Under the pieces are notes generated by a model. That model did no database searches and was not told the DNA's origin. It saw nothing but the letters and a program-made list of their open reading frames with translations. From contig OY756149.1 of the NCBI GenBank assembly GCA_963576785.1, forward strand, positions 1,798,001-1,862,000: DNA of 64,000 bases, given 5' to 3'. Source of the DNA: Chlorophyllum brunneum. Its lineage: Eukaryota; Basidiomycota; Agaricomycetes; Agaricales; Agaricaceae. This document shows positions 22,331 to 33,802 of this stretch, piece after piece. The translations under genes and the position numbers were made by a program. How positions within the stretch are numbered: position 1 is the stretch's first letter; the number at the start of each line of letters is the position of its first letter.

Positions 22331-23602
22331 CTACTCGGAGCCTTCGACAAAATCCTCTTTCTCCTCTATTTCTTGTTCATCATCCTCGTTGACTTCTCTA
22401 ATATGGGCTTTCTTGGGTGCCCGGCAGTTCTTCGAGATGTGGCCCTGTTTACCGCAATTGTAACACGTTATTTTGGTGTACATGACTTTTGTTTTCTTCC
22501 TGCAGTATTTGGCGATATGCCCATAGAGGTTACAATTGTAGCACCTCGGTTTTCCAGCCTGATCGGTATCTGCCCTTTGTCGTCCTATCTCCATGGGTTG
22601 TCCTCTTCCCCCATAGATAACTCCGGTGGTGGTTTTGACATCTCCTCTAGTGATGTCCGTTGCTTCGTAACCTTGTCCTACTGCGAGGATCGTGGTTTTC
22701 CATTTGCTGTATGTTGTTGGGACGGAGGTTGTCGGGTAACCTACTATGGTTCGAATAATGTCTGCTCGGGTGTGGCGCTTGAGAAGGAATATCGCGTGTG
22801 TGTCGTCTGTTCCTGCTTGGGCTCTCAATGCTTCGAATTCGATTAAGAAGTCTGCTGTGTTCTTCTTTCCCTGTTTGAACGTCTCTATTTCTCCTTCTGC
22901 TATGGCTTTCCTATTCCCCAAGGAGAATGTGGCTTCTACTTCTTTCGTAAAGTCCTCCCAAGCCGGTGTTTTCTTATTCTGGATGGCTTGTAGTTGCGTG
23001 TTGGCGTAAGGACCTGCTAGTCCTCCTTTCATCCTTGCCAAAATGGCTACTATTTTCTGTTCTTCTTCATCTATCTTGTTGAACATTAGCCATAAGGATA
23101 TGGCTCTCCACCAATCGTCAAATTTGGTCCTATCCCCATTGAAATATCCTGGTTCCGGGGCTAGGTTCTTTGGTACGTTGATTTCGTCTGTCATTTCCGG
23201 TTCTAACTCTGGTTCGCTGTGTTCGTTTTCGTAGGTCTCGGCGATTTCTATATCGGCTGTGGCGTCGGCGACTTCTGTGTCGAATTCGGTTTCGAATAAA
23301 GCTATGTCGATTTCTTCTTCAAACGGAGCTGGTTCTTCGTCTGTGCTGTGTTCGGATTCTTCCTCGTAGGTTTCGGCGATATCTATATCGGATGTGTTTT
23401 CGGCGACTTCTGTGTCGAATTCGGTTTCAAATAGAGCTGTGGTCTCGTCTACGCTGTGTTCGGATTTCTGCCGTTTAAGGCCTTCAGGGATTTCTGGTTC
23501 TGTCGATTGTTTGGATCCTGTTGCTACAGGTGAACCCTGGATGTCTGTTGGTCTCGGAGCTCTCTGTCTTCTCGGTGTTCTCGATGAGCTACTGCTGCTC
23601 AT
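22331..23602 (-). CDS. Gypsy-1 Gag with two zinc knuckles
   Basis: 423 codons, ATG at 23602, intact. The N-terminal ~140 residues are acidic and contain a 45-residue tandem duplication (ALFETEFDTEVA...DI.IAETYE twice). Residues ~150-300 are the capsid domain (LAPEPGYFNGDRTKFDDWW, a fungal Ty3/Gypsy Gag hallmark, and ADFLIEFEALRAQAG). Two CCHC knuckles follow near residues 355-395 (CYNCNLYGHIAKYC, CYNCGKQGHISKNC). Forms the particle and packages RNA. Gypsy-2 Gag has a single copy of the acidic unit. Confidence 0.92.
   Translation of the reverse strand: MSSSSSSRTPRRQRAPRPTDIQGSPVATGSKQSTEPEIPEGLKRQKSEHSVDETTALFETEFDTEVAENTSDIDIAETYEEESEHSTDEEPAPFEEEIDIALFETEFDTEVADATADIEIAETYENEHSEPELEPEMTDEINVPKNLAPEPGYFNGDRTKFDDWWRAISLWLMFNKIDEEEQKIVAILARMKGGLAGPYANTQLQAIQNKKTPAWEDFTKEVEATFSLGNRKAIAEGEIETFKQGKKNTADFLIEFEALRAQAGTDDTHAIFLLKRHTRADIIRTIVGYPTTSVPTTYSKWKTTILAVGQGYEATDITRGDVKTTTGVIYGGRGQPMEIGRQRADTDQAGKPRCYNCNLYGHIAKYCRKKTKVMYTKITCYNCGKQGHISKNCRAPKKAHIREVNEDDEQEIEEKEDFVEGSE
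23225..23475 (-). repeat. 135-bp tandem duplication inside Gypsy-1 gag
   Basis: Two in-frame units offset by 135 bp (compare ggcgatttctatatcgg near 23240 with ggcgatatctatatcgg near 23375, each followed by cgacttctgtgtcgaattcggtttc). Gypsy-2 has one unit, so the duplication is specific to the Gypsy-1 lineage. Confidence 0.8.
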
Positions 23603-23682
23603 ATACTGTTGTCCTGGTCGGAGGCTATTATTCCAAGCCTAGCTACGAATAGTGGCACCTCTCTTGCAAGGTGAGTTGAATG

Positions 23683-23694
23683 ACACTTTACCAA
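23683..23694 (-). promoter_or_regulatory. Gypsy-1 PBS, self-priming type
   Basis: On the minus strand TTGGTAAAGTGT lies one base after the LTR (LTR ends at 23696). It is exactly complementary to ACACTTTACCAA inside the same LTR (23779-23790), which lies 34 nt downstream of a TATATAAA box and so should be the 5' end of the transcript. This is the arrangement of self-primed Tf1-type elements. Confidence 0.75.
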
Positions 23695-23695
23695 A

Positions 23696-23995
23696 TGTTA
23701 TGACCTTAGTCTCTGACTCAGGTTGCAAGCCTTTGGACAAAGGAAAGGAAGTAGAGAAAGGAAGAAGGGATGATACGATTGGTAAAGTGTAAGGAATACA
23801 TCAAGTATTACTACACTTTATATACTAGTGGTCGAGGCTAATAATAAGGGAGTCGAGTAACGGAGTCAGAGGAGATGAGTAGAACGAGTCAGGTAGGAGG
23901 CACAGCCTCTAGGGTGATACAGGAGATGAAACGAGTATGAGAGTACACGAGGTAACGGGCGCATGATAGGAATGAACGGTCTATGATTCGTAACA
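23696..23995 (-). repeat. Gypsy-1 5' LTR with TATA box and transcript-start motif
   Basis: 300 bp. Minus-strand TATATAAA at 23824-23817 and predicted start motif ACACTTTACCAA at 23790-23779. Ends TGTTAC/GTAACA with internal-side sixth base T instead of C. Confidence 0.95.
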
Positions 23996-24000
23996 ATTAG

Positions 24001-25840
24001 GTGGATCAGCATATGATAATCCATCACTGTCATCGTCTTCTGGTGTTTGTGCTTCTTTTGGTAGAAAGAGAATGTTTTGCACAATACTATCCCACTCCTC
24101 CTGAACATCAGTATCAATATTCGGTGCTTTTCCCTTTCCTTTATTCTTTTTAGGTTCAGGGAAAGGAGTTGGAATCCGTCCATGTACAGATCTATAAGTC
24201 CTATCTTCTGGAGAACTTTCAGGAGAAGTTCAGGGGATAGGGCTTGGTGGTTTATTAATAGGTAAACCAGTAGATGGATCTGGAGCATGGAAGACAATAA
24301 CTTCCGAAGGTGTGCTTTGAGAAGTAGAAGATGATGGTTGGTTCATCCATTCTTCTCACTTCTTCCCAATATATTTAGGGAAGTGTTCTTCGCTGAATAC
24401 GGCTGTTGGAGATGTATAGATTACATTTCCATTTAGGTGCCTCATGAAACGATAATTTTTCCTGTCTGATGTCCAACCAAGGAAAATCATGAGTTCTGAC
24501 TTTGCTGTCAGTTTATTGTCTCTTATCTCTTTTGGGAGAAAGACATAAGCACCGCAGCCAAAGACTCTCTCTTTGGAGATGTCTGGAATCTTCCGATTCA
24601 ACACTTTATAAGGTGTTTTCCACATGAGTCATAATACTGGTGTTTTATTATAGATATGTATTGCATGATCTATAGAAAACTCCCACCAACCATCTGGAAT
24701 ACAAGCATGATGCCTCATGGCTTCTGCTTTATCCATCAAAGTTCAGTTCAAGCATTCTGCTCAACCATTCTGTTGGTGTATGTACAGTGCACTAGTCTCA
24801 TGTATAATCCCTAATAAGTGCAAATGAGATTGTAACTTGTCAGTTGTATACTCTCCTCTACTATCAATACAGATATATTTTAATTTAGTCTCGTATTGAG
24901 TCTGAATTAAGGCAATGAAATTTTTCATTTCTTCTGCTGCTTCTGATTTCTTATGGAGGAAGCGAATCCATCCATGAGAGGAAAAGTTGTCCATTATGGT
25001 CATGACCCATTTAAATTTATGGTAAGAAAGAATCGGAAGTTCAACTAAATCCGAGTGAATTCTTTCGAATGGATGCTTTGCGCATGTAGGGTTCTCTCTA
25101 AAGGGTTTCTGGTGCATCTTTCCCTTGGCACAACCATCACAGACTGGTTTTTGCTTGGAAATCCACACTGGAGTAAACCCAATCATATTTTTCTCAAAAT
25201 GATTGAGGATATGATTAGAGGGATGTCCTAATCTTGCATGTACAACTTTGTAGCCAACGATCAGATCTGCAGTCATAGCTGCTTGTTCCGAATGTACAAT
25301 TTTTGTATTAACAAAATGTAAAGTAGTGTTGTGACTTACTGAAGGATATGCTTGAAGAATAGCATTTCCTTCACTATCAACTACTACTGATTCATTGGCA
25401 TCTGTTCTAACAGTTTTGCCATCTTGGCATAACTGTCCCACTGACATTAGTTGTTCAGAGGTTCCTTTTAGAAGGAAGACTGGATATATTAATATCTGCA
25501 TTGGTTGAACGCTGTCAGTCTTCTTGTTATAGACTCTATACTTAAGCATAACTGCGCCAAGACCAACTGCATTAAGATAGGGGCCTTGTGCTCCTACAGT
25601 CTTAATTGGGATTGAAACTTCAAGTTCTTTGAAGTTAATAAAGTCTTCCGCATAAGGGGTATAATGACATGATGCCCCTGAGTCTAATAACCATACATTA
25701 CTATATTCTTCTAGTAGCATTATGATTTGATTATTGCTTAGCGATCGAGATCTGATTTGATCCGGTACTCTTAAATACTGATCGGGCATGCATGTTGAGA
25801 AGCAAGAAAATTGAGAAGTGTTAAAATACTTCTTATTCAT
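24001..25840 (-). pseudogene. Copia-1b integrase and protease region
   Basis: Continues Copia-1b after Gypsy-1. Residues are identical to Copia-1a from the protease LLDSGASCHYT onward, including shared stops, down to about 25690. Upstream of that (25700-25840) differences become frequent, marking the other edge of the shared stretch. Confidence 0.9.
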
Positions 25841-27469
25841 CTATTTGCACATATCAACATAATTATGAGATCCTAAAGATCCCGATTGCATATCTAACTG
25901 CCTGATCCCTGATGTCCCTTCCCCTTGCTTTTGCCCTTCTTCTTGTGAAGTCAGCCAGTCAGCATATTGGTGACAGAACTGTGTATCAGGGTTAGTAAGA
26001 GTATCTGAGATCAAATTGATCACATACCCAGCTCCTCCCTTCTTCTTGAAGTCGCTTCCATAGTCAGTCGACGAAGGTCCAAGAGACACCTCAGATTGAG
26101 GTGCCGAAGCAAATGATTCGGACTTTGGGGACTTTGGAAGGGGCGCAGAAGAGGGTCCTGTGACATTTGCAGGGTTCCTAGGGTCATGGATATCATAGGT
26201 GATATCCTGAGCCGGCGCCATGAGGTTGTCGACCTCCTACTCACCTTCAAGCTGCTTGAAGGCCTCATCTACCAACACTGTAAGTGTGGCAGGTCACCTA
26301 TAAGTGGTCTTGTTTTTCTGAGTAAGAGAATATCTCTTACTCTGAAAGTGCTCCATGGGGGAAGAGGCCCAAGAAAGAGGAGGGAACTCCTCATTGTAGG
26401 TCCTGACAGCCGGAGCTACTATTTCCTCCAGAGGAGGAAGGTAGAATGGCTAAACCTCTCCAGGTTCGAGCGAATTGCCCTGGGTGACAGAGTCCATGCT
26501 TGAGATCTTTACCACATGGTGCATAGCCAAATTGATTTTCGTCCCAAATTTGGGAGAAACCATTAAGGCATATGGTGAACCAATAGGTAAAAAAAAAGAG
26601 AAGCGGATGCAAGTTGCATTAATATTATGCTTTAGGAACCATTTACTCACCCTCATGTGTCCCTCACAGGTACAACCTGGGGGGTGACCAGAAGGAACAG
26701 CAGGTGCACCAGGAGGTGTCACTGATTATCCTTGTTGGATGCGAGGATGAGAGACCTCATACATTCTTCGATTGTAATGATCGAGAGCACATTTCTTCAC
26801 CATTTGCATAGGCAAAGGACCAGTGACACAGTCATGCCAGGTGATCACCTGTTGGATCCGCAGTGAGTTCTCAAGTAGAGCAGTGAAACATAAGTTTTGT
26901 GCTTCAGCATGCACCTTCTTTTCAAGCTCAGTATAAGCATTCCCTCATGCCTGCTGGACCTTCTTGGGATTAACAGGCTTAGGTCTCTCACTCACTAATA
27001 CATAAGTGGTAGGAGGAGCAGGAGCAGGAGCGGGTTGAGGTGTGTCCATGTGCCTCATCAGGTCAAAGGGGGTCATTCCCAGACCAGTGAAGCAACGGAC
27101 TGCTGGTTCCATGGCAGCAGTGAAGCCCACCATATGGGCCTGAGGTTTACCCTAGTGCTTCTTGGGCTTCTTCTTCTTCTTCTGGACATTAATCCAGGTA
27201 GGAGTAGGTGGAGAAGGCTGAGGTGGCTGCTTACTCGGATTGGCAGGATAGCGAGGTCCTCTCATAGGCTGGGCCCTGGTATCACCTCCAGGGTGGAAGT
27301 GGTTCCAGGGTGGTCCAGGGCAAGTCCTGGGGAAGTTGCCCTGAGGGTGAGCTTGGTAGTTAGCAGTAGCAGCATATGAAGTTTGTTGGTTAGACATGGA
27401 GGGTCTGGATCCTTCACGTCTTGACCACTCAGCATTTATAGCTTGCTGAACTACCTCCCAGGTCATATC
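25841..27469 (-). pseudogene. Copia-1b Gag-Pol linker and Gag C-terminal part
   Basis: Minus-strand frames align with Copia-1a 3090-4790 but differ at about one position in ten. It keeps the ~10 nt missing from Copia-1a near 3690, so here the Gag frame runs into the linker (ENSLRIQQVITWHDCVTGPLP). Its own TGA/TAG stops interrupt it. Cut at 27469 by Gypsy-2. Confidence 0.8.
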
Positions 27470-27762
27470 TGTTATGACCTTAGTCTGAGACTCAGGTTGC
27501 AAGTCTTTGGATAAAGACAAGGAAGTAGAGAGATGACTAAGGGATGATACAATTGGTAAAGTGTAAGGAATACATCAAGTATTACTACACTTTATATACT
27601 AGTGTTATGAGCTAAGAATAAAGGAGCAGAGTAAAGAAGTCATAGGGGACGAGTAGAACAAGTCAGTAAGAGTACAGCCATAAGGGATGAAATAGATATG
27701 TAGGAATGATAAATGTGACAGGCGTATGATAGGAATGTACTGTCTATCTATAGTTTATAACA
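27470..27762 (-). repeat. Gypsy-2 3' LTR
   Basis: 293 bp, TGTTATGACC...TTATAACA. About 4 percent different from its partner. Confidence 0.95.
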
Positions 27763-27805
27763 ATACCTCCCTTTTTACTTTTATGACCCCATAAAATACC
27801 ATAGT

Positions 27806-28684
27806 CTACTTGTCGTCTTGTTCTTTGTGTAAGGTGTTGACAAGTTGACATTTGGTAGGACCAATCATCGGGGTTTCTGATTTGCGTCGACATCCAATCC
27901 AAAAGGGGGCATAGTCTTGTCCTCCTCTAAAGAGGGCTATGGTGCGTCCTTTGAACGTAGCAGTATCATTTGTTTCGGCTGCAACAAGGTTATGTATTAT
28001 CTCTTCCCAGTAGTTTTCTTCAAACTGTCCTCTATCTTTGAGTGTAAGATAAGATGGGGGCAGATTGAATATCGTTGGTTTGGGTGGTGGGTCCATATCA
28101 GGCAGTTGTATAAGGAGGTGGTCTACTTCATCTCACATGTTTGGTTCTATTAGATGGTCTGGGACAGATTTGTCAATTCCCTCCATTCCTTCATCTAACC
28201 AGTCCTGTTCATCGTCTTTGTGGTAGGGTGGTTTGTTGGGTAAGGTGGTGGGGGTATATGAGTCGAGATCCATTAGTTTCTGTGCAAGTCTGTAGGTGGG
28301 ATTGTTGCTCGAGTCGGTAAGGTGATTGAGTCTTTTGCCTGTCATGATTAAGGCACTTTGGATACATTTCTTTGCATCAGAGTGCACTAGTACATTGAGG
28401 TCGGTGGCTGCTTTGTCTAATAACTCCTTCATGAGTTCATGTTTTCCAGTTGACATGGTGGCGGAAAGGGCTCTGGTAGTGGTAACGAGTAGAATGTGGC
28501 TCAGGGCTTTGGCTTGGATTTGGAGGTTGTTGATGGCATGTGCAATGTATGTGAGTCCTTTGGTTGTGACAGTATAGTGCTCGATTTGATCTTCGGTGGA
28601 CTGGGCATCAAGGAGGTTGTTAAGTTCTTGTTCGAATTCTGTATCGTTGGCTGGGAAGGGGGTAGGCTTGCGTTTGGTGTGCAT
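27806..28684 (-). pseudogene. Gypsy-2 ORF3, counterpart of the unknown Gypsy-1 ORF3
   Basis: ATG at 28684; the frame runs 183 codons to a stop at 28133, then continues open in the same frame to 27806. The C-terminal block YWEEIIHNL, ND..T, LF.GG, AP.WIG.RR, P.IG..K..L matches Gypsy-1. The N-terminal part shows only loose resemblance in length and helical composition. Conservation in a second, older lineage suggests ORF3 was a real gene of this chromovirus group. Confidence 0.65.
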
Positions 28685-28794
28685 GGTGTGTTGTGAAGGT
28701 AATCAGTGAAGTTTATGGTGCAATAAATACAGCGTGAGGTACATCGAGTGTAGTGATCTCTTGTAACATGGGGTTTGTTGTTCATAATTGTCAC
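28501..28794 (-). CDS. Gypsy-2 short frame overlapping the pol end
   Basis: A frame in the same position as the short Gypsy-1 frame. Its internal ATG begins MNNKPHVTRDHYT and the following ~30 residues (…FTDYLHNTPCTPNASLP) track the Gypsy-1 version. Expression is unproven. Confidence 0.3.
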   Translation of the reverse strand: MTIMNNKPHVTRDHYTRCTSRCIYCTINFTDYLHNTPCTPNASLPPSQPTIQNSNKNLTTSLMPSPPKIKSSTILSQPKDSHTLHMPSTTSKSKPKP

Positions 28795-31700
28795 TTTTTA
28801 CCCCCCCTTTTTATAGGTTTTGTCCTCGAAATCTTGTCTAAAAATTCTTGAACTGCCTCCTTAGTGTTTCCTAACTCTGACTCATTCTCCCATGTGTCTT
28901 CTTCAGAGGTATACCCTTTCCAGTGTACTAGGAATTGATTTCATCGTCCTCTTTTGTGATGTCCTCAGATTTCATCTACCTCATATTGCTCTTCATCGTT
29001 GATGATCTCGGGCATCGGTGGTAGTGGGGTGCGCTGGCTGTCAAACTCAGGTTTTCGATAGGGGGAGAGGAGTCTGCTGTTAAATACATCGTGTATCGCC
29101 CATGTTTTAGGTAGTTCCAATTGGTAGCTTGTTTTGCCTATTTTCGTTTTTATTCTGAATGGTCCATATCGTTTGTGATCCAGCTTTTTGGTTTGTCTCT
29201 TTGTTCTGATATTACTTGCTTCGAGCCAAACTTGTTCTCCTGGAGTGTACTCGTGTTCTGGCTTAATGCTGTTGTGTTTCTCCATTTGTTCCTGACTATA
29301 TTGTAACATCTTTGTCACTTCTTGTCATATGTTTTGTAACTCATGTATTTGTTCCGTGATTGCAGCTGCTTTGGTAATACTCGTTATATCTCCTTTCCAA
29401 GGGTGTCGTCTATAAACTATTTTGAATGGTGAATATCCGGTGGCTGTGTGGGTTTTGTTGTTGTATTGGAATTCCACTGTGGCTAGCCATTTTTTCCAAT
29501 TGTCTTGAGCATGGTTTATTACATTTCTGAGGTATGTTTCAACCTCCTGGTTGATGCGCTCTGTTTGACCATTGGTTTGTGGGTGGTATGCCATGGATAA
29601 GTTTTGCTGGATTCTTGTTGCTTGGCATAATTCTGCCATGAATTTGGATGCAAATTGTGGGCCTCTATTGCTGATAATTCTTCAGGGTATTCCATGTGTT
29701 CTCCATATGTCATCTTGATAGATATCTCCTAGCTCTTCGGATGTTAAGGTGGTGTTGACTGCCCGCAATCTGATCATTTTGCTGAAACAATTGACTATGA
29801 CAAGTATTGCATCATATCCTTCTGATTCTGGTAGCAGTCCTATCATGTCGATTGATATCTCTTCCCAAGGTTCCACTGGTGTCGGTAACAGATGGAAATG
29901 TGTTGTCGGTCTTATTCGGAGTATTTTGTTTCGTTGGCATGCTTCACATCCCCTGATGTATTGTTTGACATCATTATGCATCTGGGACCACCAATAACTC
30001 TGTTTAAGGAGTTCAATCATTCAATGTTGTCCTGCATGTCCTACATCAGTTTTGTCATGGTGTTGTCATAGTATTTCTTGTCGTATTTGGTTGTTGGGTG
30101 GAACATATCTTCTTCCTTTGAACATCGGTACTCCATCTGTTTCCCATACCTCCTTTGGTCACTTCTCTTTTTCTTTTAGCCACTGTGTTTCCCTTCTTGT
30201 CTCCTTTTGTAGTTGGTGTTTCAGATCTTCTTCTCCTGAGATTTCCCAGATTTGTCGGATTATGGTGATCGTACTATTGTCGAATAAGTGGTCGGGTAGT
30301 AAGGTGATGTCGGTGTTGTCTCGAGTAGTGTCCGTTTTCATTAGTCTTGATAAGATGTTGGCTTTTGTGTTGGTTTTTCCAGGGATATGTTTCAGCATAT
30401 AATGGTATTCTTATAGCTCTATCTGCCACCTCACTTATTGTCCCATGAGTTGCTGTGGTTTTCGGAAGTATTCTAGGTTTTTGTGATCAGTCCATATTTC
30501 GAAGGGTTTATCTGCATTGAGTAAATATTGTCTCCAGGTCTTGATTGCTTCTCAAATGGTGAGTAACTCTTTATCATAGATTTGATAGTTGCGTTCTGCA
30601 GGTGTTATTGTTCTTGAATGGAATGCAATCGGATGCCAATGTTCTTCTTGTTTTTGTGATAATACTGCTCCTACTCCATACCCTGATGTGTCCACTTCTA
30701 CCCTATATTGACCCTTGTTCTGTGGCATTGCTAATACTGGTTCACTTGTAATCTTTTCCTTGATCCTTTCGAAGGCTTGTTGTTGTTGTTCCTTCTATAC
30801 CTATTGCGTGTCTTTTTTCTTCAACTTGTGTAGTGGGGCTGCTATGTTACTGAAGTCGTGAATGAATTGTTGGTAGAAGTTTGCGAATCCTAGGAATTCC
30901 CAGGAATTTTTCGACATCTTTTAGGGATTTGGGTGTTGGCCATTCTTTCACTGCTTTCACTTTCTCCTCCTCCATTTTAATGCTGTCTTGTCCAACCACA
31001 AATCCTAGTATAGGTATTTCTTTTGCATCAAATACGCATTTTGATCTTTTGAAATATAGTTGGTGCTTCACTGCAATGTCGAGAAATCACTTTGTTCTGT
31101 TCTCAAGTTCCTGTTGTGTGGTTCCCGGTATGATGAAATTGTCCATGTAGTTGACAACTGCTCCTTCATGTAGCATTTCTCGAAAGACAGTGTTCATCAT
31201 TCTTTGGAATGTTGCTGGCGAGTTACTCATTCCAAAAAACATGACTGTTGGTTCGAATAGTCCATTGTTCATTATGAATGCTGCTTTCCATTCATTACCT
31301 TCTCTTATCCTGACGTTATTGTATCCCCAGATGATGTCGAGTTTGTTAAAGACTTTCGCGTTCTTGAGTTTATCGACAACTTTGCTTATGAGCAGAAGTG
31401 GTGTTTTGTCTTTAATTGTGTGTTCATTTAGCTTCTTGTAGTCTTGTACTAGTCATTTGGTTCCATATTTTTTGGGTATGAAGAAGTATGGTGTAGCATA
31501 GGGGGATTGTGATGGTCGAATTTGTTCTGAGGCAATATTTTCATTGAGGAATGTTTGCAGTTCTTGTTTCTCTGTTAATGTCATTGGGTAGACCTTGGAC
31601 TGTAATACTGGCAGTGTGTTTTCTGTCAGGTTTATTTTGTGGTCCCATATAGTATGTTCCAGTAGTTTGTTGAAGTTCTTTTTGTTGAACAGGTGTGTAT

Positions 31701-32217
31701 ATGGCTGTAGGTATGTCAGTAGGTCCTCTGGGTTTGTTTGGTCAGTTTTCTTCTCCTCTATATGTTTTTTTACCATGCATATTCTTTCGTTGAACCATAT
31801 ATCGTTGTGGTGTGTGGTGCAGTCATTCAGGCATCTATTGAAGTATACTATGTTGTTTGTCCAGTCAATTTCTGGGTTGTGCTTGACTAGCCAATCATGT
31901 CCGAGATACAGGTCCATGCTTTCCAGTTGTGTTACCATTGCTTCGATTTCTTCCATGTGTTTGCCATTGCTTAGTACCAGTTGTGCCATATCTGTTACTT
32001 TTTCCTTTTTGTTTTCTGTTCCATTGGCATTGATTACTCGTATTAGGGTTTTGAGGGGTTTGGTCATGATCTGTTCTTCTTCTGCTACCCTCTGTGCTAT
32101 GCACGTGTGTGTACATCCGGAATCCACCAGTGTGGTGATTTGCTTGGGTCTTTTCTTTGTTCTGATCATTGAATCAAGGAGAAGTTCGCACATTGAGTTT
32201 TGTTTTTGCAGGATCAC
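28786..32217 (-). pseudogene. Gypsy-2 Pol, multiply interrupted
   Basis: Protease TLVDSGCTHTCI near 32130. RT has YMDNF in place of YMDDF near 31145, so the second catalytic Asp is lost. RNase H lies near 30400-30720. Integrase fragments are 29325-30020 (KGCEACQRNK-type finger, HPQTNGQTERINQE). The chromodomain is at 28840-28990 with WKGYTSEEDTWE. Stops and frame breaks occur throughout. Clearly homologous to Gypsy-1 Pol. Confidence 0.88.
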
Positions 32218-32276
32218 ATATCGTCTATTGTGACATAAAACAGAAACTCTAGGTTTATTGGCTCCTGGGTTTGCAC

Positions 32277-33410
32277 CTACTCAGAGTCTTCGACAAAATC
32301 CTCTTTTGTCTCTTCTTCTATCTTCTCAGTAACCTCTCTAATGTGTGCTTTCTGCAGTGCTTTACAGTTCTTCGAGATGTGGCCCTGTTTGCCACAGTTA
32401 TAGCACGTTATTTTGGTATATGCTATCTTTGTCTTCTTGTGGCAGTATTTAGCAATATGCCCATAGAGGTTACAGTTAAAACACCTCGGTTTGCCGTTCT
32501 GATTGGTGTCTGCCCTTTGTCTACCAATTTCCATTGGTTGACCTCCGCCTCTATAGGTGACTCCTGTACTTGTTCTGACATCTCCTTGTGTGATGTCCAT
32601 TGCTTCGTACCCCTGTCCTACTGCAAGGATGGTGTTTCTCTATTTGCTATATGTGTCTGGGATTGAGGTTGCCGGGTATCCTACAATAGTTCGGATAATG
32701 TCTGCTCTGGTATGTCATTTGAGGAGGAATATGGCATGTGCATCGTCAGTTCCTGCTTGGGTCTTCAATGCTTCGAACTCTATTAAGAAGTCTGCGGTGT
32801 TCCTCTTTCCCTGCTTGAACAACTCAATTTCCCCTTCTGCTATTGCTTTTCTATTTTCCAAGGAGAAGGTGGCTACCATCTCCTTTGCAAAGTCCTCGAA
32901 TGCCGGTGTTTTCTTATCTTGAATCGTTTGTAATTTGGTATTGGCATAGGGGCCTGCAAGTTCCCTTTTCATTTGGGCTAATACTCCAATCAATTATCTT
33001 TTGTTCATTGTCATCAATTTTGTTGAAGAGTGTTCATAAGGATATCACTCTCCACCAATCATTGAACTTGGTTCTATCTCCATTGAAATATCCTGGTTCT
33101 AGGGCTAGGTTCTTTGGGAAATTGATTTCATTGGCCATCTCTGATTCTGTCTCTGGTTTGCTATGTTCATTTTCATAGGTCTTGGCAACTTCTATGTCGA
33201 ATGTGGTCTCAGCAACTTCTGTGTTGAATAGGGTCTCAAAAAGAGCTATGTCTTCTTCTATACTGTGGTTGGATTTCTACTGTTTAAGGCCTTCAGGGAT
33301 TTCTGGTTCTGTTCGTTGTTTGGATCTGGTGGTTACTAGTGATCCCTGGATATCTGTTGGTCTCAGAGCTCTTGGTCTTCTTGGTGTTCTCGATGAGCTA
33401 CTGCTGCTCA
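32277..33410 (-). pseudogene. Gypsy-2 Gag remnant
   Basis: Two CCHC knuckles (CFNCNLYGHIAKYC, CYNCGKQGHISKNC) at 32360-32500 and the capsid signature ALEPGYFNGDRTKFNDWW near 33080-33130. One acidic N-terminal unit only. Interrupted by stops at several points (for example near 32640, 32715 and 32995). Confidence 0.85.
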
Positions 33411-33491
33411 TATACTGTTGTCCTAGTTGGAGGCTATTATTCCAAGCCTAGCTATGAATAGTGGCATCTCTCTTGCAAGGTGAGTTGAATA

Positions 33492-33503
33492 ACACTTTAC
33501 CAA
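33492..33503 (-). promoter_or_regulatory. Gypsy-2 PBS, self-priming type
   Basis: Minus-strand TTGGTAAAGTGT next to the LTR, complementary to ACACTTTACCAA at 33588-33599 in the LTR, again 34 nt from a TATATAAA box (33626-33633). The same geometry in two lineages supports function. Confidence 0.75.
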
Positions 33504-33504
33504 A

Positions 33505-33797
33505 TGTTACGACCTTAGTCTGAGACTCAGGTTGCAAGTCTTTGGATAAAGACAAGGAAGTAGAGAGATGACTAAGGGATGATACAATTGGTAAAGTGTA
33601 AGGAATACATCAAGTATTACTACACTTTATATACTAGTGGTACGAGCTAAGAATAAAGGAGCAGAGTAAAGGAGTCATAGGGGATGAGTAGAACAAGTCA
33701 GTAAGAGTACAGCCATAAGGGATGAAACAGATATGTAGGAATGATAAATGTGAGGGGTACATGATAGGAATGTACTGTTTATCTATAGTTTATAACA
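33505..33797 (-). repeat. Gypsy-2 5' LTR
   Basis: 293 bp with TATA box and start motif as noted for the PBS. Confidence 0.95.
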
Positions 33798-33802
33798 ATA
33801 TC

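Larger units (their letters stand above)
17508..23995 (-). mobile_element. Gypsy-1, young chromodomain Ty3/Gypsy element (chromovirus)
   Basis: 6,488 bp with 300-bp LTRs (17508-17807 and 23696-23995) that differ at one visible position (C/T at the sixth base), and a perfect TSD attag. Minus-strand order: LTR, PBS, gag, pol (PR-RT-RH-IN with chromodomain), a short overlapping frame, ORF3, LTR. Near-identical LTRs and open frames mark it as the youngest insertion here; the one obvious lesion is an in-frame TGA in pol at 20502-20504. The self-complementary PBS and chromodomain resemble the Tf1/sushi chromoviruses. Confidence 0.95.
27470..33797 (-). mobile_element. Gypsy-2, older decayed chromovirus
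   Basis: 6,328 bp with 293-bp LTRs (27470-27762 and 33505-33797) differing at about 12 sites, mostly transitions, and TSD atatc at 27465-27469 and 33798-33802. Same gene order as Gypsy-1, including ORF3 and the self-priming PBS, but a different lineage by sequence, with many stops in gag and pol. It sits in the gag of Copia-1b. Confidence 0.95.
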
